From Auritidibacter sp. Marseille-P8566 (GTDB lineage: Bacteria > Bacteroidota > Bacteroidia > Flavobacteriales > Flavobacteriaceae): a stretch of 13,433 nt of DNA. Position numbers and translations under genes: made by a program. Numbering within the stretch: the first letter of the stretch is position 1; every line of letters begins with the position of its first letter. Where the stretch lies: the NCBI GenBank assembly GCA_943325595.2, contig CALPQA020000015.1, positions 1 to 13,433 on the forward strand, written 5' to 3'. Shown here piece by piece: positions 6,069 through 13,433 of this stretch. Under the pieces are notes generated by a model that was not told the DNA's origin, ran no database searches, and was given only the letters and a program-made list of their open reading frames with translations.

Positions 6069-7712
6069 TTATTGGTATACTCTTACATAATCGACTTCCA
6101 TAGAAGATTGTGTAAAGGCGGGATCTACTGGGCCTCCAAAAGTTCCTCCCATTGCAACATTCATAATCAAGAAAAAGTCACTATTGAAAGGCAGTGAATT
6201 CGTATTTATTACAGAATGAAACAATACATTATCTACATAAAATCGAATAGATTGTGGGCTCCAAATTACTTTATATTTATGGAATGTTGTAGAAACATTA
6301 GTAGCTGAAGTTTGTGATGAAATTCCACCACCACCAGAATGACCCGTATAATGAACCGTTCCAAGAATAATATTTGGTTGGTATCCTTTGTGTTCCATAA
6401 TATCTATTTCACCACATGCTGGCCAAATATTCGTTGCATAATTTTGTCCTAACATCCATAAAGCTGGCCATGTTCCTGCACCTGCTGGTAATTTTGCATT
6501 GAACTCAACTTTACCATATTTGAACTCGTATTTGTTTTCTGATTTTAATCTAGCAGAAGTATAATTACTTCCGTTTTTAATTGCAGTGATTACGAGGTTT
6601 CCTCCTTGAACAACAGCGTTGTTTGAACTATTCGTATAATTTTGAAGCTCGCCATTACCCCATCCGCCAGCACCTAAATCATAACTCCATTTTGTTGGAT
6701 CAGGAGCGCCATCGGTAGAGAATTCATCAGAAAATACAAGATTTGTATAATCAGTAGCATCTTGAGTTGGTTGAATTGTTGTAAAAACATGATACCAAGC
6801 TAATGCTGGATTTCCTCCCATTACAGCACGAACAACCATTCTAGTTGCTGTTATTGATAATATTTCATACGAACTTTGTCCAATGTAATACCCCATAAAA
6901 CCTCCGTCAGAAAAATTCATCATTGTTCCTCTTGTTCTAGTTAAATGGTCGGGATTAGCCATAACAACAGATTCAGAAGGTCCTAAATTTACAGTTTTCA
7001 AACCGGTAGCATCGAAATTATAGCAAAAGTCATAACCCGCTGTTCCACCCACAACACTTTGAAAATCTTTATTAAAAAAGGTTTGACCATGATTATCTAA
7101 TTGGTATTTCAACACATTTCCCACTTTTGAGAATGTCAATTCATTTCCATACAGACAAGAACTTTCAGAAGAACTTGCTTTTTCCCATGGAATTGCTTGA
7201 TACCATTTAGCATAATAATTTTCGGTAGCGTCTGAATTATTTGGACCTACACCTAAATGTCCCGTTTCTGAAGCGGACCAATACCATGTTTTTTGAGAAC
7301 CTCCTGTAAGAAATTGAACTGCTTCAGGATCCTCGAAATTACTTAATACAGTAACTTCTAAAGTTGTAGTTGCGGCAATTCCACCTTTACCAGTTGCAAT
7401 AACTGTAACGGTATACGTGTTTAAACCAGTTTGATTGTATCGCTTTTCAAACACTCCTGAAGGAGAATTTTGAGACGTTCCGTCGCCAAAAACATAACGG
7501 TAAGAGATGGCGTTATCAGCAATAGCAGTAAATAAAACTTTTCCAGTACCGTCACCATTTATTGCTGTAGTCGTGTTTTGACCAACAATTTGAGCCGTAA
7601 CATGAAGATTTACTGGAGCATCTATAGCGCCAAACGATTTAGTCTCCTCTTGACAACTCGACATCAAGATTAAGGCAAAAATAGCTACTGTATTTATAAT
7701 TATTTTTTTCAT
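6069..7712 (-). CDS. Surface lipoprotein GH16 beta-glucanase with PKD domain
   Basis: A secreted endo-beta-glucanase of 547 residues. An in-frame ATG 36 bp upstream (7748) exists, but the start at 7712 puts MKKIIINTVAIFALILMSSC at the N-terminus, a proper lipoprotein signal with the lipidated Cys at 20. The Cys is followed by QEE, acidic residues like those of the Bacteroidota lipoprotein export signal, so surface display is likely. Domains: a PKD-like module (about 30-125, YVFGDG and NTYTVTVIATG); a middle module (about 127-310) beginning FLTGGSQKTWYWSASETGHL, of no function known to me; and the GH16 domain (about 320-547) with GEIDIMEHKG, giving Glu435, Asp437 and Glu440. It follows the binding-protein gene by 41 bp. 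Likely role: first cuts in the polysaccharide at the cell surface. Confidence 0.92.
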   Translation of the reverse strand: MKKIIINTVAIFALILMSSCQEETKSFGAIDAPVNLHVTAQIVGQNTTTAINGDGTGKVLFTAIADNAISYRYVFGDGTSQNSPSGVFEKRYNQTGLNTYTVTVIATGKGGIAATTTLEVTVLSNFEDPEAVQFLTGGSQKTWYWSASETGHLGVGPNNSDATENYYAKWYQAIPWEKASSSESSCLYGNELTFSKVGNVLKYQLDNHGQTFFNKDFQSVVGGTAGYDFCYNFDATGLKTVNLGPSESVVMANPDHLTRTRGTMMNFSDGGFMGYYIGQSSYEILSITATRMVVRAVMGGNPALAWYHVFTTIQPTQDATDYTNLVFSDEFSTDGAPDPTKWSYDLGAGGWGNGELQNYTNSSNNAVVQGGNLVITAIKNGSNYTSARLKSENKYEFKYGKVEFNAKLPAGAGTWPALWMLGQNYATNIWPACGEIDIMEHKGYQPNIILGTVHYTGHSGGGGISSQTSATNVSTTFHKYKVIWSPQSIRFYVDNVLFHSVINTNSLPFNSDFFLIMNVAMGGTFGGPVDPAFTQSSMEVDYVRVYQ

Positions 7713-7753
7713 TTTAGTATTTGTTATATTATGAATAGTAAATATCACAGGTA

Positions 7754-8845
7754 TTAGTTAGTTAAAATCACAGAATCAAAATAGAAAGTATAGTTTGCAG
7801 AAGCATCTCCTACTGTTCCTAAATCGAATATAAATACTAGCTTTTGATATTGATTAGTAGTTGAAATAGCTGTGTAATCAAAAGTCAATTCTTGCCAAGC
7901 ATTAGCAACTGTACAAGTAACTTCTTTTTCAAAAGAGATTCCACCATTGGTCATGTTTTCTACTTTCAGTAATAATTTGGCACCAATTCTTGGAGAATAT
8001 ACTTTTACTTTGAATTTCTTGTTTACCGAAAAATTAATTGGAGAAGAAAGTGCGATAAGACTTCCACCCCAAACTTGACCTGGGCCTTTCACCATTTTAG
8101 CTACAAAAGGAGTTGTATTAATTCCTGTTGGAAATGGATTTGCAACTCTTGTAGCAGTTCCGCCATCAAAATTTACGAAAGTATAAGGTAAAGTTGTTGA
8201 ATCAAAATCCAATGGCAATAACACTAATACAGAACGAGAAACTGTAACCATTTGAGTAAATGGCACTACAGATTGAGCACTTCCACTTACAGCATAAACC
8301 CTCACCTGGTAAGTTCCAGGATTGGTATAAATGTGTGTTTTAGTTTCCCCTTGCAAAAATGTTTCAGGAATTTCGTTTAGATTTTCACCGTAGTAAATTT
8401 TAAAATTAGTTTCAAAATTTGCCGTAGCACTCACATTAATTTCCATTGTATTCAATGAAGAAACAGCAAGATTTACCTGAAGATTTGTTGGTGGAAAGAA
8501 CGAAATTGTAATTACTTTAGTATATTCTGATCTTTTTCCGTTTACAGTAATCCCTACAATTTTAACGGTAAAAGTTCCTTCATTATAACGGTGGGTAACT
8601 GCAACTCCAGCTCCAAGTAATGCTGGTTGAACTGTAGTATCGCCATAGTAAACTTCGAATTGAGAAACTCCTTCCCCTATTGGGATAATGGTCACATTTC
8701 CTGTATTATCAGGCGCTATTGAAATTTTTGCAGATATATTTATAGGTGCTGTAATAGCCTCTAAATCCACATCATTACTATCTTTTGAACATCCTAATAG
8801 AAATGTCAAAACAAAAATGCTAATTATAAATTTTATATTTTTCAT
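7754..8845 (-). CDS. PKD-like surface glycan-binding lipoprotein (SGBP)
   Basis: A 363-residue outer-membrane lipoprotein placed directly after susD, where PULs usually encode a SusE/F-like surface glycan-binding protein. The signal MKNIKFIISIFVLTFLLGC has a clear lipobox (LLGC, Cys19) followed by SKDSNDVD. Two tandem PKD/Fn3-like modules follow (about 33-115 and 118-203); both show the same spacing of YYG(D/E) ... TH(R/I)Y ... (T/Y)xVxV, as if duplicated. The C-terminal 160 residues (about 205-363) look like a beta-sandwich carbohydrate-binding module (LPLDFDSTTLPYTFVNFDGG ... WGG ... W-x-E-L-x-FDY ... FYFDSVILTN). No catalytic motif is visible. The role, capture of beta-glucan for the surface GH16 and SusCD, is inferred from position and domains; it has no recognisable overall family name. 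Confidence 0.85.
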   Translation of the reverse strand: MKNIKFIISIFVLTFLLGCSKDSNDVDLEAITAPINISAKISIAPDNTGNVTIIPIGEGVSQFEVYYGDTTVQPALLGAGVAVTHRYNEGTFTVKIVGITVNGKRSEYTKVITISFFPPTNLQVNLAVSSLNTMEINVSATANFETNFKIYYGENLNEIPETFLQGETKTHIYTNPGTYQVRVYAVSGSAQSVVPFTQMVTVSRSVLVLLPLDFDSTTLPYTFVNFDGGTATRVANPFPTGINTTPFVAKMVKGPGQVWGGSLIALSSPINFSVNKKFKVKVYSPRIGAKLLLKVENMTNGGISFEKEVTCTVANAWQELTFDYTAISTTNQYQKLVFIFDLGTVGDASANYTFYFDSVILTN

Positions 8846-8857
8846 AGTTTTAATTTT

Positions 8858-10333
8858 TTAATATCCAGGGTTTTGTTGCCAATTACCATTTGAAAACTGA
8901 ATTTCTTCGAAAGGAATTGGGAAAATTTCATTTTTATTGGCTGCAAATCCTGTGATTTTACCAACTGCTTTTCCAGTACGAACCAAGTCGAAGAAACGGT
9001 GACCTTCACCAAGTAATTCGACTCTTCTTTCATTCCAAATAAAATCAGTTAAAGCTTGCCCAGAAACTGTGATTCTGTGATTTGTGTCTCCAAAAGCTCT
9101 GTCTCTCACTTTATTTAGATATTCTTGTCCTTTTGCATTATTTCCAGAACGGCTATTGGCTTCAGCAGCCATTAACAAAACATCGGCATAACGAATAGAA
9201 CGGTAATTATTTGGATTGGTAAGATTTTGATCTCCTACATTAGCATCCCCTTGACGAGCAATGTATTTTCTGTTGAAGAAACCTGTATGTTTGTAACCCG
9301 TTCCATAAGAAACTCCTGTATTTGATGCTGCCCAAGTAACAATATTCAAAATTGCAACATCTCTTCTGTTGTCTCCTGCTTCAAAAGCATTGTATGCTTC
9401 TTGCGTTGGAACATTGAAACTATAACCAGAATCAAAAAGTGGTCCTGAATAATTTCTAATTCCGTTGAAACCTACAGCTACATTACCTTCACTACATTGA
9501 AGACAATCAAAACTAGCTCCTTCAGCATCTGTATATTGTACTTCAAATACTGATTCAGCATTGTTTTCTCCTGCATTTTCGAAAATAGAATTGTAATTTG
9601 TAACCAATGAATAGGAATTCGAAGCTATCAAGCTTTCTAATGTAGAAGCACTTTCTGCAAATTTATTTTGGTATAAATATACTTTTCCAAGAAGCGCTTG
9701 TGCAGCTCCTTTAGTAGCTCTCCCTTTTTGAGCAGCAACAGGATTTAAATTTTCTACAGCAAATTGTAAATCCGACTCAATTGAAGCATAAACAGCAGTT
9801 ACCGAAGATCTTGGGATTGTTTTTTCATCGTTTAATTTGAAACGGGCATCACCTTTCATTGGAATTCCACCAAACCATTTCACCAATTCAAATTGGTAAT
9901 ACGCTCTTAGGAATCTCGCCTCTGCAATCACTTGGTTTTTACCTGAAAAGTCCGTTTTATCTTTGAATTCTAAGATATAATTAGCTCTGTTTACCCCTGC
10001 AAACATCCAGTTCCATAGGTCTTTTAGATTACTGTTTTGAGACGTATGGGTCATTTCATCTACTTGTTGAATTCCGATAACATCGGTTGCACTTTCACCA
10101 CCCGACAGCGTATTGTCAGAAGCAATTTCTCCCATCATTACATTAATATAGGAAGATTGTAACATATCATACGCTGCAATTAAAGCGTTATCATAATCAG
10201 CTTTAGAATTAAAATAATTCTCAGAATCGATAGAATAAACTGGGTCTCTATCTACAAAATTATCGGAACAAGAAATGCTTAAGGTTGCGAAAAGTGCAAT
10301 AGCAATACTTGATTTTATTATATATTTTTTCAT
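8858..10333 (-). CDS. SusD/RagB-family glycan-binding lipoprotein
   Basis: The outer-membrane lipoprotein lid that binds oligosaccharide and closes over its SusC partner. Its 491 residues are normal for the family. The lipoprotein signal ends ATLSISC (Cys22), followed by SDNFVDRDP, the usual start of a mature SusD. Hallmarks: FLRAYYQFELVKWFGGIPM (141-159) in the N-terminal TPR-like half; YRSIRYADVLLMAAEANSR, YLNKVRDRAF and WNERRVELLGEGHRFFDL in the C-terminal half; and the terminal IFPIPFEEI ... NPGY. Ser-Asp after the Cys fits surface export. It starts 10 bp after susC and ends 12 bp before the SGBP gene, so the three are surely co-transcribed. The substrate is inferred from the GH16/GH3 genes downstream. 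Confidence 0.96.
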   Translation of the reverse strand: MKKYIIKSSIAIALFATLSISCSDNFVDRDPVYSIDSENYFNSKADYDNALIAAYDMLQSSYINVMMGEIASDNTLSGGESATDVIGIQQVDEMTHTSQNSNLKDLWNWMFAGVNRANYILEFKDKTDFSGKNQVIAEARFLRAYYQFELVKWFGGIPMKGDARFKLNDEKTIPRSSVTAVYASIESDLQFAVENLNPVAAQKGRATKGAAQALLGKVYLYQNKFAESASTLESLIASNSYSLVTNYNSIFENAGENNAESVFEVQYTDAEGASFDCLQCSEGNVAVGFNGIRNYSGPLFDSGYSFNVPTQEAYNAFEAGDNRRDVAILNIVTWAASNTGVSYGTGYKHTGFFNRKYIARQGDANVGDQNLTNPNNYRSIRYADVLLMAAEANSRSGNNAKGQEYLNKVRDRAFGDTNHRITVSGQALTDFIWNERRVELLGEGHRFFDLVRTGKAVGKITGFAANKNEIFPIPFEEIQFSNGNWQQNPGY

Positions 10334-10343
10334 CTTTCTAGTA

Positions 10344-13300
10344 TTAAAAATTAACGTTTATACCCATCATATAGGTTTTTGGTGTTGGATAAAATCCATA
10401 ATCAATTCCACCACCAATTGGAGAACCATCTGTTGCTGCTGGGTCAAAACCTCTATATTTTGTGAAAGTATATAAATTATTCACACCTGCATACAATCTC
10501 AATTTACTAATTTTGAATTTCTCTGAAAGTGTTTTGTTCAAAGTATAACCCAATTGAATATTTTGAATTCTTAAGAAAGAAGCATCTTCTACAAAATAGT
10601 CAGAAAGCACATTGTTATTTGTTGCTCCTGTTGTAACTCTTGGAACTGTATTACTTGTTCCTTCGCCAGTCCATCTTCCTAAAACATAATTAGAGCGATT
10701 GACATTTGCTAAGGTTCTTTCATAATTGCGAACCATTTCGTTTCCAATTGAAGCATATGAATAGGCAACAAAATCGAAATTTTTATAATTAAAATTTAAG
10801 TTCAATCCCATTGTGAAATCAGCAATTGGATTCCCTAAATCTGTTCTGTCTTTTAAATCAATAACACCATCACCATTCAAATCTTTATAACGAATATCCC
10901 CAGGAGAAGTTGCAGCACCTAAAGCCGCTTGAGATGGATGTGCATCAATCTCGGCTTGATTTTGGAAAATTCCATCCGTTTGGTATCCAATGAAATAACC
11001 TATAGCGTGACCAACTTCCATTCTTGATGGCGCAGGCTGGCTAACACCAAAACTACCACCTTCAATAAATCCAGTACTGTTATCAACTTTAGTAACTCTA
11101 TTTTTAAGCGTAGTTACATTGTAACCTATTCCAAATTTAAAATCATCTGATAGTTTATCTTTATAATTTACTGCAAATTCAAACCCTTCGTTTACTACTG
11201 AACCAGCATTAATTGTAGGTGCTCCTGAACCAGGGGCATAAACTCCTGTAATTCCTGAAACTGGAATATTACCAATTAGCAAATCATTACGAGTGTCTTT
11301 GAAGTAATCAAAAGTGACATCAATTTTGTTGTTTAATACTTTAGCATCAAAACCTAAATCTAATTTTTCATCTGCTTCCCACTTAATTTTTGGATTTGGA
11401 ATCACTCCAACAGAAACACCGTTTAGTAACGTATTATCAAAAACATATGCTCCTTCACCTCCTAAATTTCCTACATAACGATTATTACCAATTTTATCAT
11501 TTCCTAATAATCCCCAACTTGCTCTTATTTTTAAGAAATTAAAAAAACCGTCTTTTTTAAAGAAATTTTCATCTGAAACAATCCAACCACCTGTAAATGA
11601 TGGAAAAGCTGCTACTCTATTATCAGGTCCAAATTTTGTAGAAACGTTTCTTGCAACCATCGCAGAAAACAAGTATTTACCTTTAAAGTCATATTCAAAT
11701 CTTCCAAAATGAGTCAATCTTCTTTCATCATAACCATATGAACCAACATCTCTAACACCTGCAGTACTTGTACCAGTCGCTAAACTAATATCTGCATTTT
11801 CCCATGAATTATTAGGAACGTCAAAGCCCGTTGCAAAAAGTCCAGATCCAAATTCTTTGAAAACTGTTTGGCCAAAAGTTAATTTTAATTTGTGATTCTC
11901 TTTAAATGTATTTTCGTATACCCCGAATGCGTCAAAAGTATAATCGTTATCGTTTATAGCATTTTGATTCACACTACTTCTTGTAATATCAAAAACTTTT
12001 CCACCATAATTTACTTGTTTATTAAATGTTTTTCCTTTGCTATTTCCTGTATTAAAACCAGCTCTTGCGGTTACTTTAAAATGTTTTACAACATCGTAGT
12101 CTAGAGTAACTCCACCATTTAATTTTTTAAGTTTGTAATCGTTGTAGGTGTTTTCAATTTGAGCCAAAGGATTGATAATTTCAATACCAAAACCAGTTGT
12201 ACTAGGCACTAAAGTATAATCTCCATTAGTATCATAAGGAGTTAATGTAGAAGGTGTGTTAATTGCATTGAACAAAACCGATCCTAAACCTCTTTCATTT
12301 AAAGCATCTCTATCAATGTATGTATAAATAACATTTGCTGATAATTTAAATTTGTCTGATAAATCCGCTCCTAAAGACAAACGAGCCGTATTTCTTTTAT
12401 AATCCGATTTTCCTGCACCAATAATACCTTGTTGGTACATGTCAGAACCGCTAAATGCATAGGTAATTTTGTCGGAACCGCCTGAAATTGAAAAATCATT
12501 ACTTACAATTGGCGCTTTATTGAAAACTTCATTTTGCCAATCTGTTCCTTTTCCTAAACCAGAAACAATTGGGTAAGGTAGCGCTTGCCCACCATTACCA
12601 TAACTTTCGTTTAGCAATAATGCATAATCTGTAGCATTAAGCAAATTGATTTTTTTGGTTGTTTCTTGAGAACCAATATAGGAATTGTAAGTTACTTTAG
12701 TTTTAGCATTTTTCTTGCCTGATTTTGTAGTAATTAATATTACACCATTCGCACCAATAGTTCCATAAATAGCAGCTTGAGCATCTTTTAATACCGTAAT
12801 GCTTTCAACATCATTTGGGTTAATAATTCCTAAATCACCTTGATAACCATCAACAATAACTAAAGGAGCATTATTTAAATTGGTAGAAATTCCACGAATT
12901 CTAATATCTAAACCAGCACCCGGAGAACCAGATTGTGCAGAAACTGCAACACCGGCAACTGTTCCTTGCAAAGCTTGTTCAATTTTTATAGGTTTCAACT
13001 CATCAATAGTTTTACTAGAAACAACAGTAACAGAACCCGTTACATCACGTTTCTTTTTAGAACCATATCCAATAACTACAATTTCTTCTAAAGATTCAGA
13101 AACTGCTTCCATTTGAATGGTAACTTTTTGAGATTTTGTTACTTTAAATTCATACTTTTTATAACCAATCGAACTAAAAACTAGTTTGGAACCCGAAGGA
13201 ATTTTTGAAGAATTAAAATTCCCATCAATGTCCGAAGTTAAAAATTGCGACGAACCTTGAAACTCAATATTTACTCCTGGTATCGGAGTATTTGATTTTG

Positions 13301-13391
13301 CATCGATTACTTTACCGCTAATCTCAAGCATTTGGGAATATCCCAAAGAAGAAATTAAGATAAAAGTGATTAGTAATAATTTTGATTTCAT
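10344..13391 (-). CDS. SusC/RagA-family TonB-dependent outer-membrane transporter
   Basis: The outer-membrane channel of the locus; it imports oligosaccharides with energy from TonB/ExbBD. Its 1015 residues are typical. Order: signal peptide (1-19, cut near GYS/Q); carboxypeptidase-D-regulatory-like domain (about 22-95, ISGKVIDAKSNTPIPGVNIE ... DGNF ... FSSIGYKK); TonB box EEIVVIGYG (102-110); plug domain (about 112-230) with RIRGIST, PLVIVDGYQ and the family hallmark LKDAQAAIYGTIGANGVILI (201-220); then the beta-barrel, ending in ...GINVNF with the terminal Phe needed for barrel insertion. An EF-hand-like DLNGDGVIDLKD loop in the barrel is also usual for SusC. It is the first gene of the operon. 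Only 42 bp upstream are visible; they contain no clear TAnnTTTG element, so the promoter and any PUL regulator are outside the window. Confidence 0.97.
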   Translation of the reverse strand: MKSKLLLITFILISSLGYSQMLEISGKVIDAKSNTPIPGVNIEFQGSSQFLTSDIDGNFNSSKIPSGSKLVFSSIGYKKYEFKVTKSQKVTIQMEAVSESLEEIVVIGYGSKKKRDVTGSVTVVSSKTIDELKPIKIEQALQGTVAGVAVSAQSGSPGAGLDIRIRGISTNLNNAPLVIVDGYQGDLGIINPNDVESITVLKDAQAAIYGTIGANGVILITTKSGKKNAKTKVTYNSYIGSQETTKKINLLNATDYALLLNESYGNGGQALPYPIVSGLGKGTDWQNEVFNKAPIVSNDFSISGGSDKITYAFSGSDMYQQGIIGAGKSDYKRNTARLSLGADLSDKFKLSANVIYTYIDRDALNERGLGSVLFNAINTPSTLTPYDTNGDYTLVPSTTGFGIEIINPLAQIENTYNDYKLKKLNGGVTLDYDVVKHFKVTARAGFNTGNSKGKTFNKQVNYGGKVFDITRSSVNQNAINDNDYTFDAFGVYENTFKENHKLKLTFGQTVFKEFGSGLFATGFDVPNNSWENADISLATGTSTAGVRDVGSYGYDERRLTHFGRFEYDFKGKYLFSAMVARNVSTKFGPDNRVAAFPSFTGGWIVSDENFFKKDGFFNFLKIRASWGLLGNDKIGNNRYVGNLGGEGAYVFDNTLLNGVSVGVIPNPKIKWEADEKLDLGFDAKVLNNKIDVTFDYFKDTRNDLLIGNIPVSGITGVYAPGSGAPTINAGSVVNEGFEFAVNYKDKLSDDFKFGIGYNVTTLKNRVTKVDNSTGFIEGGSFGVSQPAPSRMEVGHAIGYFIGYQTDGIFQNQAEIDAHPSQAALGAATSPGDIRYKDLNGDGVIDLKDRTDLGNPIADFTMGLNLNFNYKNFDFVAYSYASIGNEMVRNYERTLANVNRSNYVLGRWTGEGTSNTVPRVTTGATNNNVLSDYFVEDASFLRIQNIQLGYTLNKTLSEKFKISKLRLYAGVNNLYTFTKYRGFDPAATDGSPIGGGIDYGFYPTPKTYMMGINVNF

Positions 13392-13433
13392 AGTTAAATT
13401 TTGTTTTGTTTAAGAATTATAAAAATATTGTTA

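Noticed and set aside
7713..7748. Upstream ATG adding 12 residues to the PKD-GH16 protein
   Set aside because: The extension (MIFTIHNITNTK) would precede a perfect lipoprotein signal that begins at the next Met; the shorter form gives a standard signal length.
8842..9033. 63-codon open frame on - overlapping the susD 3' end
   Set aside because: It is in a different frame within well-supported susD coding sequence and overlaps the SGBP start by a few bases; the translation is unremarkable.
13392..13433. Promoter immediately upstream of susC
   Set aside because: The 42 visible bases are A/T-rich but contain no TAnnTTTG; the promoter is probably beyond the window.
1..13433. A previously undescribed defence or mobile system
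   Set aside because: All sizeable genes belong to recognisable housekeeping or polysaccharide-utilization families; there is no transposase, integrase, nuclease-helicase pair, toxin-antitoxin pair or reverse transcriptase.

Overview
The window looks like chromosomal DNA of a Flavobacteriaceae bacterium, most probably Flavobacterium or a close relative. It is AT-rich, has A/T-rich leaders without clear Shine-Dalgarno sequences, carries one good Bacteroidota-type promoter (TTTG, 21 nt, TAnnTTTG), and encodes a SusC/SusD pair and a typical flavobacterial sigma factor. This assignment rests on gene content and recalled family resemblance; no search was run.

Left part (1-2700), housekeeping. The 3' end of a FISUMP-type surface protein gene (1-282, +) is followed by about 400 bp of non-coding DNA holding several GC-rich inverted repeats. 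Next come a Bcp-type peroxiredoxin (679-1131, -) and, divergently, an endonuclease III (1220-1879, +) that lacks every cysteine of the usual [4Fe-4S] cluster. A perfect hairpin at 1867-1893 overlaps the nth stop codon and separates it from a convergent 47-residue gene (1896-2039, -). That small gene lies directly downstream of an ECF-like sigma factor gene (2096-2680, -), which has a well-formed promoter candidate upstream.

Right part (2850-13391), one polysaccharide utilization locus, all on the minus strand. Transcription order is susC (10344-13391), susD (8858-10333), a PKD-like surface glycan-binding lipoprotein (7754-8845), a PKD-GH16 lipoprotein (6069-7712), a GH3 beta-glucosidase (3694-5988) and a second, compact GH16 enzyme (2929-3687). 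It ends at a strong hairpin (2855-2881). Gaps between genes are 6-41 bp, except for 80 bp between the PKD-GH16 and GH3 genes, where a 13-bp hairpin followed by a T-run looks like an internal attenuator. Both GH16 proteins carry the EIDxxE active site of the laminarinase/beta-glucanase type. Together with GH3, this points to laminarin or a related beta-1,3(/1,4)-glucan. Inferred pathway: the surface GH16 and the binding proteins capture and cut the glucan, SusC/SusD import the oligosaccharides, and the periplasmic GH16 and GH3 reduce them to glucose.

I found no phage, CRISPR, IS element, tRNA or rRNA, and no convincing undescribed multi-gene system. The points most worth a second look are the internal attenuator, the cluster-less Nth, the sigma-linked 47-residue protein, the uncharacterised middle domain of the PKD-GH16 protein, and the repeats at 360-635.
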